From NCBI GenBank assembly GCA_045604285.1, contig JAZUNS010000058.1, forward strand, positions 1 through 16,056: 16,056 bases of DNA, written 5' to 3'. A model generated the notes under the pieces. The model worked only from the letters and a program-made list of their open reading frames with translations, had not been told where the DNA came from and made no database searches. This stretch comes from SIG636 sp045604285. Lineage in GTDB: Bacteria; Bacillota; Clostridia; Oscillospirales; CAG-382. Both the position numbers and the translations under genes were made by a program. The stretch's first letter is position 1, and every line of letters starts with the position of its first letter. Below, piece after piece: positions 1 to 7,665 of the stretch.

Positions 1-1640
1 GACCAAGAATCAAACTTATAGCCTGCGTTTGCGGTATAAGTAGGAACGGTAATGGTGCTCCATGCAGTACCCTTAAGTACGGTATAACTATTAGTACCGC
101 TTATAGTACCGTTAGCGCCTGCAACGAAAGTTACGGTTGCAAACTGACTTGCGTCGTATACGAAGTTTGCGGTATAGGTTGCATCGGCAGTTATAGTTGC
201 AGGGAATGCGGGAGACCAAGAATCAAACTTATAACCTGCGTTTGCGGTATAGGTAGGAACGGTTATCGTGCTCCACGCAGTACCCTTAAGTACGGTATAA
301 CTATTGGTGCCGCTTATAGCGCCGTGTGCGCCTGCAACGAAGGTTACGGTTGCATACTGACTTGCATCATATACGAAGTTTGCGGTATAGGTTGCGTCAG
401 CGGTTATAGTTGCGGGGAATGCGGGAGACCAGGAATCAAACTTATAGCCTGCGTTTGCGGTATAGGTAGGAACGGCAATGGTGCTCCAAGCAGTACCCTT
501 AAGTACGGTATAGCTATTGGTGCCGCTTATAGTACCGTTTGCACCGGCAACGAAGGTTACGGTTGCGTACTGGCTTGCATCGTATACAAAGCTTGCTGTA
601 TAAGTTGCGTCCTCATCGATGGTGTCGGGGAAATCTGCAGACCAGGAATCAAACTTATAGCCTGCATTTGCAACTGCGGTAGGAACGGTAATTTCGCTCC
701 AAGCAGTACCCTTAAGTACAGTATAGGTGGTGGTGCCGGTAAGGCTACCGTTATTGCCGGCCACGAAGAGAACGGTTGCGTATTGCTCGTTATCTATTAC
801 GAAGTTTGCGGTATAGGTTGCATCCTCGGTTATGGTTGCAGGGAAAGAAGGAGACCAAGAAACGAACTTGTAGCCGTCGTTTGCGGAATAATCGGGAACG
901 GTAATTTCACTCCAGGCTGTGCCCTTAAGTACGGTATAACTGTCTGTACCGCTTATCGTACCGTTATCACCTGCAACGAAGGTTACGGTTGCATACTGGC
1001 TGTCATCGACAACGAAGGTTGCCGTATAAGTAGCGTCGCCCGTTACGGTTTCGGGAAGAGCGGGAGACCAAGAATCGAACTTGTAACCGACATCGGCTAT
1101 AGTTTCAGGAAGAACTATAATGTCAAAATCGGTGCCTATAAGAACAGAAACGGAAGTAACGCCGTCGATAGTGCCGTTTTCACCCGCTGCAAAGCTTATG
1201 GTTGCATACTGGCTTTCGTCATACACAAAGTTTGCGGTATAGGTTGCAGCCTCGGTTACGGTTGCAGGGAAAGAGGGAGACCAAGAATCAAACTTGTAGC
1301 CTGCATCTGCAACGGTTTCGGGAACGGTAATTTCGCTCCAAGCAGTGCCTGTAAGCACGGTCACGGAGGTTTCGCCGCTAAGTGTGCCGTTTTCGCCTGC
1401 TGCGAAGTTAACGGTTATATACTGACTTTCGTCATAGTCAAAGTTTGCGGTATAGGTAACGTCTGCATTGATGGCAGAGCTGTTAGCGGGAAGCTCCGGA
1501 GTCCAACCGATGAACTTATAGCCTGCGTCGGCAACAGGCGTGGGAACGTTAACGGCATTCCACAAAGTGCCGCCGGAAACAGTATAAGAGGTTGTTCCGC
1601 TGAGAGAACCGTTAGCGCCTGCTACGAAGGTTACTTCGTA
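1..1640 (-). repeat. Tandem 213-bp coding repeats (about 8 units)
   Basis: The same landmark (gaccaagaatcaaactt on the plus strand, or a close variant) recurs at 1, 214, 427, 640, 853, 1066 and 1279, a spacing of exactly 213 bp (71 codons). A further, more diverged unit has its landmark near 1501, after a 9-bp length change. The three units nearest the left edge are the most alike, roughly nine bases in ten by eye. Divergence grows toward the N-terminal end of the protein. Each unit encodes one InlB-like repeat. The array continues beyond the window. High identity at DNA level suggests recent unit duplication or homogenisation and makes copy number prone to change. Confidence 0.93.
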
Positions 1641-2972
1641 ATCTGTGCTAGCGGAACCGCCTGCGCCATATACTTCAACCTCACCGAAGCGACCGATAAA
1701 CGCACTCATGGGGCATACGAATTTAACGTATTCAACCTCTTCAGCTTCGCCTTCAACGGTGGCAACGTAGCCGTAGTCACCAATTGCGGTATAAGCAGAC
1801 GTTTCACCAAAGTACGTATCCGCACCAGTTGCGGTTGCGGTGTAAACGCTGACGCTGTCAGGCAGTACGCGGTTAGTGCCGCCTTCAAGCAATCCGCAGT
1901 TTATGGAAGCCTTAGTCATAGTTATAGGCTGTGCAAGCTTAACCTTAATAACTATTTGATAATAGGAACGGGAAGCTTCTACCCAACGGTCATCACTGTT
2001 GATAAGCAAAGTATCGTCATTAAGATAACCGCTGCCGTACTCTTCTTCAGCTTCAAAGCTGTCTAAAAGCGTACCATAAGGTGCGCCTACGGTAAACATA
2101 TACTGACCGCCCATGGTGGCGCTTGCATAATTTATTTCGGAAGTAGCGGTAGATACCTCAAAGCCTGCAACAAAATCAATATCTTCCGTAACGGTTACAG
2201 GGAAAGAAGGCGTCCATCCGGTGAAAATATAACCGTCGTTACATTTTACGGTAGGAATAACTATTTCAGAGAATTCGGAACCGTAAGCCACAACAAACTC
2301 GGTAGTGCCGCTAAGGGAACCGCCCGCATTTGCGGTAAAGGTAACAGTGCAGGTTTCGGGAAGAGTACTGCTTTCCTCGGAGCTTGCGTCCTCGGAAGAT
2401 TGTTCGGCACTGCTTTCCTCAACGCTTGAATCCTGGCTTACGTCAGAAAGACCGGGGTGTTTGGAAGCATAAACGTTATTAACGCCTTCGATATGTCCGG
2501 ACAAAGACAAATAGTCTGTCAAGGAAACTATACCGTCGTAGTTAATATCGGAAGCTGCCAAATAAGCGCCTTCAAGATTTCCGGTGCCGTCGATATACTT
2601 ACCCATAAGTAATATATCTGCAACAGAAATGGTGCCGTCACCGTTGTTGTCACCTTTTACAACAATATCAACTTCTTCATCTTCGTTAGATACAGAGAAG
2701 CCCGTATAGATATACGCATTGTCGTCGGTGATCTCCTCACCCGTGGCATCGTAAACCTCAAGGTCTTCGGCAGAATCGGTAAAAGCATCTTTAAAATCGC
2801 CTACCGTTGTACCTTGGACAACATCATAAACTAAACCCGAAGCATGGTCGACGTAGTAAACTGAGCTTTCAAGCTTGCTTGCAGCAAAAGCCCCAAGCGA
2901 AGGGAAAGCCGTAAACAGAGAACAGACCATTACAAAAGCTAAAAAAGCCGAAAGTTTTCGTTTAAAACTCAT
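1..2972 (-). CDS. Giant secreted repeat protein, 5' part only (dockerin + discoidin-like + tandem InlB-like repeats)
   Basis: The reading frame is open from the ATG at 2972-2970 to the window edge (990 codons, no stop), so the C-terminus lies outside. The RBS AAAAGGAGA sits just upstream (2980-2988). Residues 1-32 form a signal peptide (SFKRK n-region, hydrophobic core, AFAAS cleavage area). A short domain (~36-105) leads into a dockerin-type pair of calcium loops: D108-N-N-G-D112-G...D119 and D142-I-N-Y-D146-G...D153. A Ser/Glu-rich linker follows (~172-200), then one InlB-like repeat (~205-265), a discoidin/F5/8C-like domain (~270-432, ending in EVEVYG), then about eight InlB-like (Flg_new/List-Bact type) repeats, mostly exactly 71 residues, with GYKFDSW and FVYDASQ signatures. 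Such proteins are exported and act as adhesins or surface scaffolds; the ligand is unknown. No catalytic domain is visible in this part. The dockerin need not mean a cellulosome, since isolated dockerins are common in gut clostridia. Confidence 0.9.
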   Translation of the reverse strand, partial: MSFKRKLSAFLAFVMVCSLFTAFPSLGAFAASKLESSVYYVDHASGLVYDVVQGTTVGDFKDAFTDSAEDLEVYDATGEEITDDNAYIYTGFSVSNEDEEVDIVVKGDNNGDGTISVADILLMGKYIDGTGNLEGAYLAASDINYDGIVSLTDYLSLSGHIEGVNNVYASKHPGLSDVSQDSSVEESSAEQSSEDASSEESSTLPETCTVTFTANAGGSLSGTTEFVVAYGSEFSEIVIPTVKCNDGYIFTGWTPSFPVTVTEDIDFVAGFEVSTATSEINYASATMGGQYMFTVGAPYGTLLDSFEAEEEYGSGYLNDDTLLINSDDRWVEASRSYYQIVIKVKLAQPITMTKASINCGLLEGGTNRVLPDSVSVYTATATGADTYFGETSAYTAIGDYGYVATVEGEAEEVEYVKFVCPMSAFIGRFGEVEVYGAGGSASTDYEVTFVAGANGSLSGTTSYTVSGGTLWNAVNVPTPVADAGYKFIGWTPELPANSSAINADVTYTANFDYDESQYITVNFAAGENGTLSGETSVTVLTGTAWSEITVPETVADAGYKFDSWSPSFPATVTEAATYTANFVYDESQYATISFAAGENGTIDGVTSVSVLIGTDFDIIVLPETIADVGYKFDSWSPALPETVTGDATYTATFVVDDSQYATVTFVAGDNGTISGTDSYTVLKGTAWSEITVPDYSANDGYKFVSWSPSFPATITEDATYTANFVIDNEQYATVLFVAGNNGSLTGTTTYTVLKGTAWSEITVPTAVANAGYKFDSWSADFPDTIDEDATYTASFVYDASQYATVTFVAGANGTISGTNSYTVLKGTAWSTIAVPTYTANAGYKFDSWSPAFPATITADATYTANFVYDASQYATVTFVAGAHGAISGTNSYTVLKGTAWSTITVPTYTANAGYKFDSWSPAFPATITADATYTANFVYDASQFATVTFVAGANGTISGTNSYTVLKGTAWSTITVPTYTANAGYKFDSW

Positions 2973-2979
2973 AATGCAA

Positions 2980-3048
2980 TTCTCCTTTTGGGCAGACTAA
3001 GCCCCAAAATATCGTAACAATTATAACCCCGATTTATGAACGGGTCAT
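2980..3048 (-). promoter_or_regulatory. Promoter and RBS of the dockerin/InlB-repeat gene
   Basis: On the minus strand the -10 is a perfect TATAAT (3020-3025). The -35 ATGACC (3043-3048) matches TTGACA at four positions and lies 17 bp away. Directly upstream is an AT-rich perfect inverted repeat, TTAATAAT-AAAAA-ATTATTAA (3048-3068), which could serve as an UP-like element. The leader is about 40 nt and ends in the RBS AAAAGGAGA (2980-2988), 7 nt before the ATG. Confidence 0.65.
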
Positions 3049-3097
3049 TAATAATAAAAAATTATTAAACAAAAAAAGCATTTTTAGCATTTTGCAC

Positions 3098-3129
3098 AAA
3101 AATCGCCGTCAGTTTAATACTGTCGGCGA
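3098..3129 (-). terminator. Rho-independent terminator of the CARF-ACT-UPF0210 operon
   Basis: The inverted repeat has arms TCGCCGTCAGT (3103-3113) and ACTGTCGGCGA (3119-3129), 11 bp with one mismatch and a 5-nt loop. On the minus strand it is followed by TTTTT (3102-3098). It lies about 50 bp after the stop codon of the UPF0210 gene and before the promoter of the next minus-strand gene, so it separates two transcription units. Confidence 0.8.
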
Positions 3130-3179
3130 CTTTGATATGTGATATTTTAGTGCTTTTTGCACATTTTTATCCAAGAGAA

Positions 3180-4535
3180 CTAATTCTTTAAAGAGTGAAT
3201 AGGCGCAGGAATAATACCGCCTCTGTTAACAAAAATCGAAGGGTCGCAAGAACTGATTTTCATAACGGGGGCACTGCCCAGCAACCCACCGAAGTCTACC
3301 TTATCGCCGACTTTCATACCGTAGGCGGGTATTACTCTTACAGCGGTAGTCTTTGCATTTATAACGCCTATAGCAGCTTCGTCGGCAATCATTGCAGAAA
3401 GAACGGCAGCGGGCGTATCACCGGGAACGGCTATCATATCCAAACCCACGGAGCAAACAGCCGTCATAGCCTCAAGCTTTTCAAGGCACAAAACTCCGTC
3501 GTTAACAGCCTTTATCATGCCTGCATCCTCGGAAACGGGAATAAATGCACCCGACAGGCCGCCAACCTTGGAGGAAGCCATAACGCCGCCTTTTTTAACA
3601 GCGTCGATAAGCATTGCCAGCGCCGCCGTGGTACCGCAGCCACCACATTGTCCGATGCCCATCGCTTCAAGTATTTCAGCGACAGAGTCACCTATTGCGG
3701 GAGTAGGAGCCAACGAAAGGTCTACGATGCCGAAGGGAACACCAAGCCTTTTGCTTGCCTCGATAGCTACAAGCTGACCTACTCTTGTTATTTTAAATGC
3801 CGTGCGCTTAATTTCTGCCGCTAACTGCTCTAAATCTGCGGCACCTATCTTTTCTATAGCAGTTTTTACAACGCCGGGACCGGAAACGCCCACGTTAAGT
3901 ACGGTTTCGCCCTCGCTTACACCGTGGAAAGCACCCGCCATAAAAGGATTATCATCAGGGGCATTGGCAAAGACCACAAGCTTTGCACAGCCTATTGAAC
4001 CGCTGTCTTTGGTTAAATAAGCAGTTTTTAAAATAATCTCGCCAAGCTCTTTAACCGCATCCATATTTATGCCGGTCTTTGTGGAGCCGATGTTTACCGA
4101 GGAGCATACGCGTGAAGTTTCTGCCAATGCACGAGGTATTGACGCCATAAGCGCCTTATCTGCATCGGTCATTCCTTTCTGTACCAACGCACTGTAACCG
4201 CCAATAAAGTTAATGCCCAAAGAATCTGCTGCCCTGTCCATAGCCAAAGCCGCCTGCACAAAGCCGTCCTCGTCAAGACCTGCACCCGCAATGGAAATGG
4301 GGGTTACGGATACACGCTTATTTATAATGGGAATACCGTATTCTTTTTCTATCTCTTCACCGACGAAAACGAGTTTTTCCGCTTTTTTGGTAATTTTATC
4401 GTAAATATTATCGGCAAACTCTTTTCCCTTGCCGCCGCAATCCAGCAACGATATGCCCATGGTTATGGTGCGTATATCAAGATGGTCGTTGCTTATCATG
4501 CTGACGGTTTCAAGGATATCACTTCTGTTAATCAC
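3180..4535 (-). CDS. UPF0210/DUF711 family protein
   Basis: This 451-residue protein has full family length. Recognisable blocks are RTITMGISLLDC (22-33), a Gly/Cys-rich GQCGGCGTTAALAM stretch, GGLSGAFIPVSEDAGM, and a C-terminal VRVIPAYG...GGLLGSAPVM. NCBI calls this family PFL-like, but I see no RVSGY-type glycyl-radical motif, and the biochemical role is not established. The gene is cytosolic by composition and starts immediately after the ACT-domain gene, the usual partner of this family, which implies a joint function. Two GTG starts are possible: 4544, which has no spaced Shine-Dalgarno, and 4535, which has AGAGG eight bases upstream. I chose 4535, which also gives an N-terminus like that of known members (MINRSDILETVSMI). 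The family assignment is secure; the function is unknown. Confidence 0.93.
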   Translation of the reverse strand: MINRSDILETVSMISNDHLDIRTITMGISLLDCGGKGKEFADNIYDKITKKAEKLVFVGEEIEKEYGIPIINKRVSVTPISIAGAGLDEDGFVQAALAMDRAADSLGINFIGGYSALVQKGMTDADKALMASIPRALAETSRVCSSVNIGSTKTGINMDAVKELGEIILKTAYLTKDSGSIGCAKLVVFANAPDDNPFMAGAFHGVSEGETVLNVGVSGPGVVKTAIEKIGAADLEQLAAEIKRTAFKITRVGQLVAIEASKRLGVPFGIVDLSLAPTPAIGDSVAEILEAMGIGQCGGCGTTAALAMLIDAVKKGGVMASSKVGGLSGAFIPVSEDAGMIKAVNDGVLCLEKLEAMTAVCSVGLDMIAVPGDTPAAVLSAMIADEAAIGVINAKTTAVRVIPAYGMKVGDKVDFGGLLGSAPVMKISSCDPSIFVNRGGIIPAPIHSLKN

Positions 4536-4546
4536 AACGTCCACCT

Positions 4547-4816
4547 CTATATTCTATGCATTGCATTAAAAATATCTTCGTGCATGGTTTGAATCTTCAA
4601 AGCGTTTTCATCAGCCAAAGCGTTCATAACATCCACGAAATCAGCAAGCTTAATTTTCAGCTCACTTATATCGGCAATCATAAACATAACGAAATAATCC
4701 CTTAAAACGCTTTGGGAAATATCAACTATATTAGCCCCGTGCTCAGTGCAAACTGCACTTACCTTGGCAATTATTCCTTTGCTGTCTTTTCCCGTAACGG
4801 TTATTACTGCGTTCAT
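4547..4816 (-). CDS. ACT-domain protein, UPF0237 family
   Basis: This 89-residue protein is essentially one ACT domain. It has an N-terminal strand, then the turn TGKDSKGIIAKVS (residues 8-20), GANIVDISQS, and a Met/Phe-rich strand (DYFVMFMIADIS). ACT domains bind small ligands, often amino acids, and usually work as dimers that regulate a partner. UPF0237 proteins are typically encoded directly before UPF0210, as here: the TAG stop (4549-4547) overlaps the Shine-Dalgarno of the next gene. The RBS AAGAGGT (4824-4830) is 7 nt from the ATG. The gene begins 28 bp after the stop of the CARF nuclease gene with no terminator between them, so co-transcription is likely. The ligand is unknown. Confidence 0.93.
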   Translation of the reverse strand: MNAVITVTGKDSKGIIAKVSAVCTEHGANIVDISQSVLRDYFVMFMIADISELKIKLADFVDVMNALADENALKIQTMHEDIFNAMHRI

Positions 4817-4844
4817 ATATAAAACCTCTTTTCAAATTATTGTG

Positions 4845-6068
4845 TCAAATCTTAAGCAATATATTTTCCAGTTCTTTATCCGTAAGGCGATGGGCGTTTT
4901 CTACCAACATTATATTCATATCCGCCGCACGCATTTTAAAATACTCTAACCCCTGCCCTGTTTTATTAAGCCCGGAAGCAACAAGCAGCTTTTTTGCATA
5001 TCTGTTGCCAAACCTTGCCGCCACCGTATTAAGCTTATAAAGTTCTTCCTCGTCAACGCCTCCGTTTTTGCAAGAGACAAAAACAGGAGTTAAACCCTTC
5101 ATGACGAGCAGATCTATCTCATTAACCGTACCGCCAAACGAAACCTTGGGGCCTACTGTTAATCCGTCCCAATCAATAACGGCGCCGCAAACGGCATCGG
5201 CAAAGACCTTGTTACCGTGGGCATCTTTTGCATTTGATGCAACCGAAAGCATTTTATACTCCAGTGCGTTTCCGCATTTTAAAAGTATGCGTTTTACCAA
5301 ACTGTTCTTATAAATATATGAAAGGAATTTATCTTCATTTTTCAAATCGAGCACAAGCTTTTCTTCTGCAAGCTTTTTTAAAAAAGCCGTAGCAAACTTT
5401 TTGCGCTTGGGATAATCGGGAAAACGCGCAGCCGCCTGTTTGTCATCAATGTACACCGAAAGCCCGTCACCGCTTATGGAAGCTACACACATAAGCTCGG
5501 AAAGCTTGGCGATGTCCTTGTTCCACTCATTGGGGGCAAAACGGCAGATCTTCCACAAAGCGTCAACGTCACTGCTATCACCGAGCTGCGAAGTCCTCAC
5601 ACCGTGGCTGATAACACCGCCGTGCATAGCAACGTTTTCGTCTGCGGTGATTCCGGCAAACGGGAGCTTTACTGCAAGATTGCCGTCTCCGTCACAATCA
5701 ACCATTTTTTTGCTGTTAAAATTGTAGCGCTGCATTTGCAAATGCTTGGTGTTCTTAAACCTTTCGTACACGATACCCATTGCAACAAGGGCAAGATCGT
5801 CACCGCCGGTCAAGTCAAAGCAGCAGTCGTCTTCCTCTTCAACTATCCGTGTTAGGCAGTCAACAACAGAATTTATGGAATTAACGCTGACAGAGCAATG
5901 CAAAAAGGTTGCGGGGTGCCCCATGCGCTTTGCAATCTTTTCATAAGCAGACATCCTGCGTTTTGCACGTCTGCCGCCACCGATAAAAATAACCTTATCG
6001 GGATTAAGCATAAAACAGCTTACCATATTCTCAATAGGAGCGCAGGCGAAAAATTCAACAACCGTCAA
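4845..6068 (-). CDS. CARF-domain nuclease, Card1/Can2-like (DUF1887 family)
   Basis: This 407-residue protein matches the Card1/Can2 architecture. The N-terminal CARF domain includes VVEFFACAPIENM (3-15), DKVIFIGGG (24-32) and FDLTGGDDLALVAMG (84-98). A linker or winged-helix segment follows (~170-260). The C-terminal restriction-endonuclease-like domain contains E270, NEIDLLV (316-322, D319 a likely metal ligand) and VFVSCKNG (329-336, K334). Characterised relatives in type III CRISPR systems bind cyclic tetra-adenylate and cut nucleic acid. Here the E-x-K position reads Ser332-Cys-Lys334, and no CRISPR locus is in the window, so the signal and target are unknown. The start is TTG at 6068-6066, with AGAGGTGA five bases upstream. 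An ATG 42 codons further up is in frame, but the promoter lies inside that stretch. It is the first gene of an operon with UPF0237 and UPF0210. Confidence 0.88.
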   Translation of the reverse strand: MTVVEFFACAPIENMVSCFMLNPDKVIFIGGGRRAKRRMSAYEKIAKRMGHPATFLHCSVSVNSINSVVDCLTRIVEEEDDCCFDLTGGDDLALVAMGIVYERFKNTKHLQMQRYNFNSKKMVDCDGDGNLAVKLPFAGITADENVAMHGGVISHGVRTSQLGDSSDVDALWKICRFAPNEWNKDIAKLSELMCVASISGDGLSVYIDDKQAAARFPDYPKRKKFATAFLKKLAEEKLVLDLKNEDKFLSYIYKNSLVKRILLKCGNALEYKMLSVASNAKDAHGNKVFADAVCGAVIDWDGLTVGPKVSFGGTVNEIDLLVMKGLTPVFVSCKNGGVDEEELYKLNTVAARFGNRYAKKLLVASGLNKTGQGLEYFKMRAADMNIMLVENAHRLTDKELENILLKI

Positions 6069-6073
6069 GGCTA

Positions 6074-6119
6074 TCACCTCTTTGCATTCAATTCTATAAC
6101 ATTTTATCACTTTTGTCAA
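6074..6119 (-). promoter_or_regulatory. Promoter and RBS of the CARF nuclease operon
   Basis: The minus strand carries a perfect -35 TTGACA (6114-6119), a 17-bp spacer and a -10 TAGAAT (6091-6096, five of six consensus bases). The expected transcript start is near 6084, only a few bases before the Shine-Dalgarno AGAGGTGA (6074-6081), giving a very short leader. This position fixes the TTG at 6068 as the start codon. Confidence 0.82.
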
Positions 6120-6187
6120 CAGTTTATGGGCTGCGGCATAGACCCTCAACAACAATTTAAGCTTTGACGGGATATTTCTCCGTATTG

Positions 6188-6264
6188 TTGACAAACTTTA
6201 AATTTTGTGGTATCTTCTTATTTGGTATTCTGCGGATACTATAGAATGAACATTTCTGCGAGGT
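6188..6264 (+). promoter_or_regulatory. Promoter and RBS of the FAD dehydrogenase-MATE-sulfatase operon
   Basis: A perfect -35 TTGACA (6188-6193) is followed after 17 bp by TATCTT (6211-6216, four of six consensus bases). The RBS GCGAGGT ends at 6264, 6 nt before the ATG at 6271. A second possible -10 (TAGAAT, 6242-6247) lacks a good -35. The promoter is divergent to the nuclease operon promoter about 70 bp away. Confidence 0.65.
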
Positions 6265-6270
6265 ATAAAT

Positions 6271-7644
6271 ATGAAATATGACGTTATTATTATAGGTGCG
6301 GGCCCCGGCGGTATTTTTTCCGCTTACGAGCTTACAAGATCCGACAAAAATTTAAAGATTGCGGTTTTTGAGTTGGGGCACCCTCTTGACAAACGTAAAT
6401 GCCCAATAGACGGCAAAAAAGTAAAAAGTTGTATTAAATGCCCTACCTGCGCAATAATGAGCGGCTTTGGCGGAGCAGGTGCGTTCTCTGACGGCAAATA
6501 CAATATTACCAACAAATTCGGCGGTACTTTGTATCAGCATATAGGTAACAACGAAGCAATAGAGCTTATGCGTTACGTAGATGAGATTAACCTTGCCTAC
6601 GGCGGCGAAGGTACCAAGCTGTATTCCACGGCAAATACAAACATCAAAAAGCGCTGCCTTGAGAGCGGCTTACATCTGTTGGATGCCATGGTTAGGCATC
6701 TTGGCACGGACATAAACTACGTTGTTTTGGAAAATCTTTATAACGAGCTTAAAGACAAGGTCGATTTTTATTTTGATACCCCTGTATGCTCCGTTTCCGG
6801 CGACGAGGATAACTACGAGATACATACGAAGGATAAGGTTTACGCCTGCAAAAAGTGTATAATTTCCGTTGGCAGAAGCGGCAGCAAGTGGATGGAAACC
6901 GTTTGCGAATCCATGGATATCCCTACAAAATCCAACCGTGTTGATATAGGCGTAAGGGTTGAGCTGCCTGCGGCGGTATTTTCCCATTTAACCGACGAAT
7001 TATACGAAAGCAAAATTGTATACCGTACCGAAAAATTTGAGGACCTTGTACGTACGTTTTGTATGAATCCCAACGGCGTGGTGGTAAACGAAAATACCAA
7101 TGGAATAGTAACGGTTAACGGACACAGCTATGAAGACAAGGCAAAGCATACCGAAAACACAAACTTTGCCCTTCTTGTAAGCAAGCATTTTTCCGAGCCC
7201 TTTAAGGACAGCAACGGATACGGCGAAAGCATAGCAAAGCTTTCCAATATGCTTGGCGGCGGCGTTATAGTACAGCGATTTGGGGATCTTGTAAGAGGGC
7301 GCCGCAGCAATGAGGCACGTATTAAAGAAAACTACGTTACCCCTACCCTTGCCGCTACCCCCGGCGACCTTAGCTTGGTTATGCCTAAGCGCATTTTGGA
7401 TGGCATTATTGAAATGATTTACGCCCTTGATAAAATTGCTCCCGGTACCGCAAATGACGATACTCTTTTGTACGGCGTGGAAGTTAAGTTTTATAATATG
7501 GAGGTCGAAATTGACAACGATCTTCAAACCAAGAATAAAGGATTATATGTTATAGGAGATTGCTCCGGCGTTACACATTCACTTTCTCATGCCTCTGCCA
7601 GCGGCGTATACGTGGCAAGACATATTTTGGCGAATGAGGCATAA
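6271..7644 (+). CDS. FAD-dependent dehydrogenase (COG2509-like NAD(P)/FAD oxidoreductase)
   Basis: This 457-residue protein has an N-terminal dinucleotide-binding fold, YDVIIIGAGPGG (3-14, GxGxxG at 9-14), with the acidic residue of the second strand in VFELG (32-36). A cysteine cluster follows, C44, C54, C57 and C60, leading into SGFGGAGAFSDGK (64-76). This is the signature of the uncharacterised FAD-dependent dehydrogenase family related to geranylgeranyl-reductase-type flavoproteins. The C-terminus has the second FAD contact, GLYVIGDCSGVTHSLSHASASG (about 424-445). It is probably a soluble flavoenzyme; the substrate is unknown. The spacing of the cysteines would allow a metal or Fe-S site, but this is inference. 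The gene is first in an operon with the MATE transporter 21 bp downstream. Confidence 0.88.
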   Translation: MKYDVIIIGAGPGGIFSAYELTRSDKNLKIAVFELGHPLDKRKCPIDGKKVKSCIKCPTCAIMSGFGGAGAFSDGKYNITNKFGGTLYQHIGNNEAIELMRYVDEINLAYGGEGTKLYSTANTNIKKRCLESGLHLLDAMVRHLGTDINYVVLENLYNELKDKVDFYFDTPVCSVSGDEDNYEIHTKDKVYACKKCIISVGRSGSKWMETVCESMDIPTKSNRVDIGVRVELPAAVFSHLTDELYESKIVYRTEKFEDLVRTFCMNPNGVVVNENTNGIVTVNGHSYEDKAKHTENTNFALLVSKHFSEPFKDSNGYGESIAKLSNMLGGGVIVQRFGDLVRGRRSNEARIKENYVTPTLAATPGDLSLVMPKRILDGIIEMIYALDKIAPGTANDDTLLYGVEVKFYNMEVEIDNDLQTKNKGLYVIGDCSGVTHSLSHASASGVYVARHILANEA

Positions 7645-7665
7645 GGAACTTTAAGTAATAAAAAA

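Noticed and set aside
1..1640. Regularly spaced repeats as a possible CRISPR array
   Set aside because: The period is 213 bp, the whole unit is repeated with no unique spacers, and it is a continuous coding frame.
324..2066. Long plus-strand open frame (580 codons) rich in Cys, Gly and Tyr
   Set aside because: It lies opposite the tandem repeats of the minus-strand surface protein. Its Cys-rich repetitiveness is the antisense image of those repeats; it has no RBS, and the minus-strand frame gives a signal peptide, a dockerin and recognisable repeats.
3195..3824. Plus-strand open frame of 209 codons
   Set aside because: It is antisense to the UPF0210 gene, which is a full-length family match; no RBS and no known domain.
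6069..6194. Upstream ATG extension of the CARF nuclease (start at 6194)
   Set aside because: The consensus promoter at 6091-6119 lies inside this stretch, the ATG has no Shine-Dalgarno, and the TTG at 6068 has a good one and gives the usual family N-terminus.
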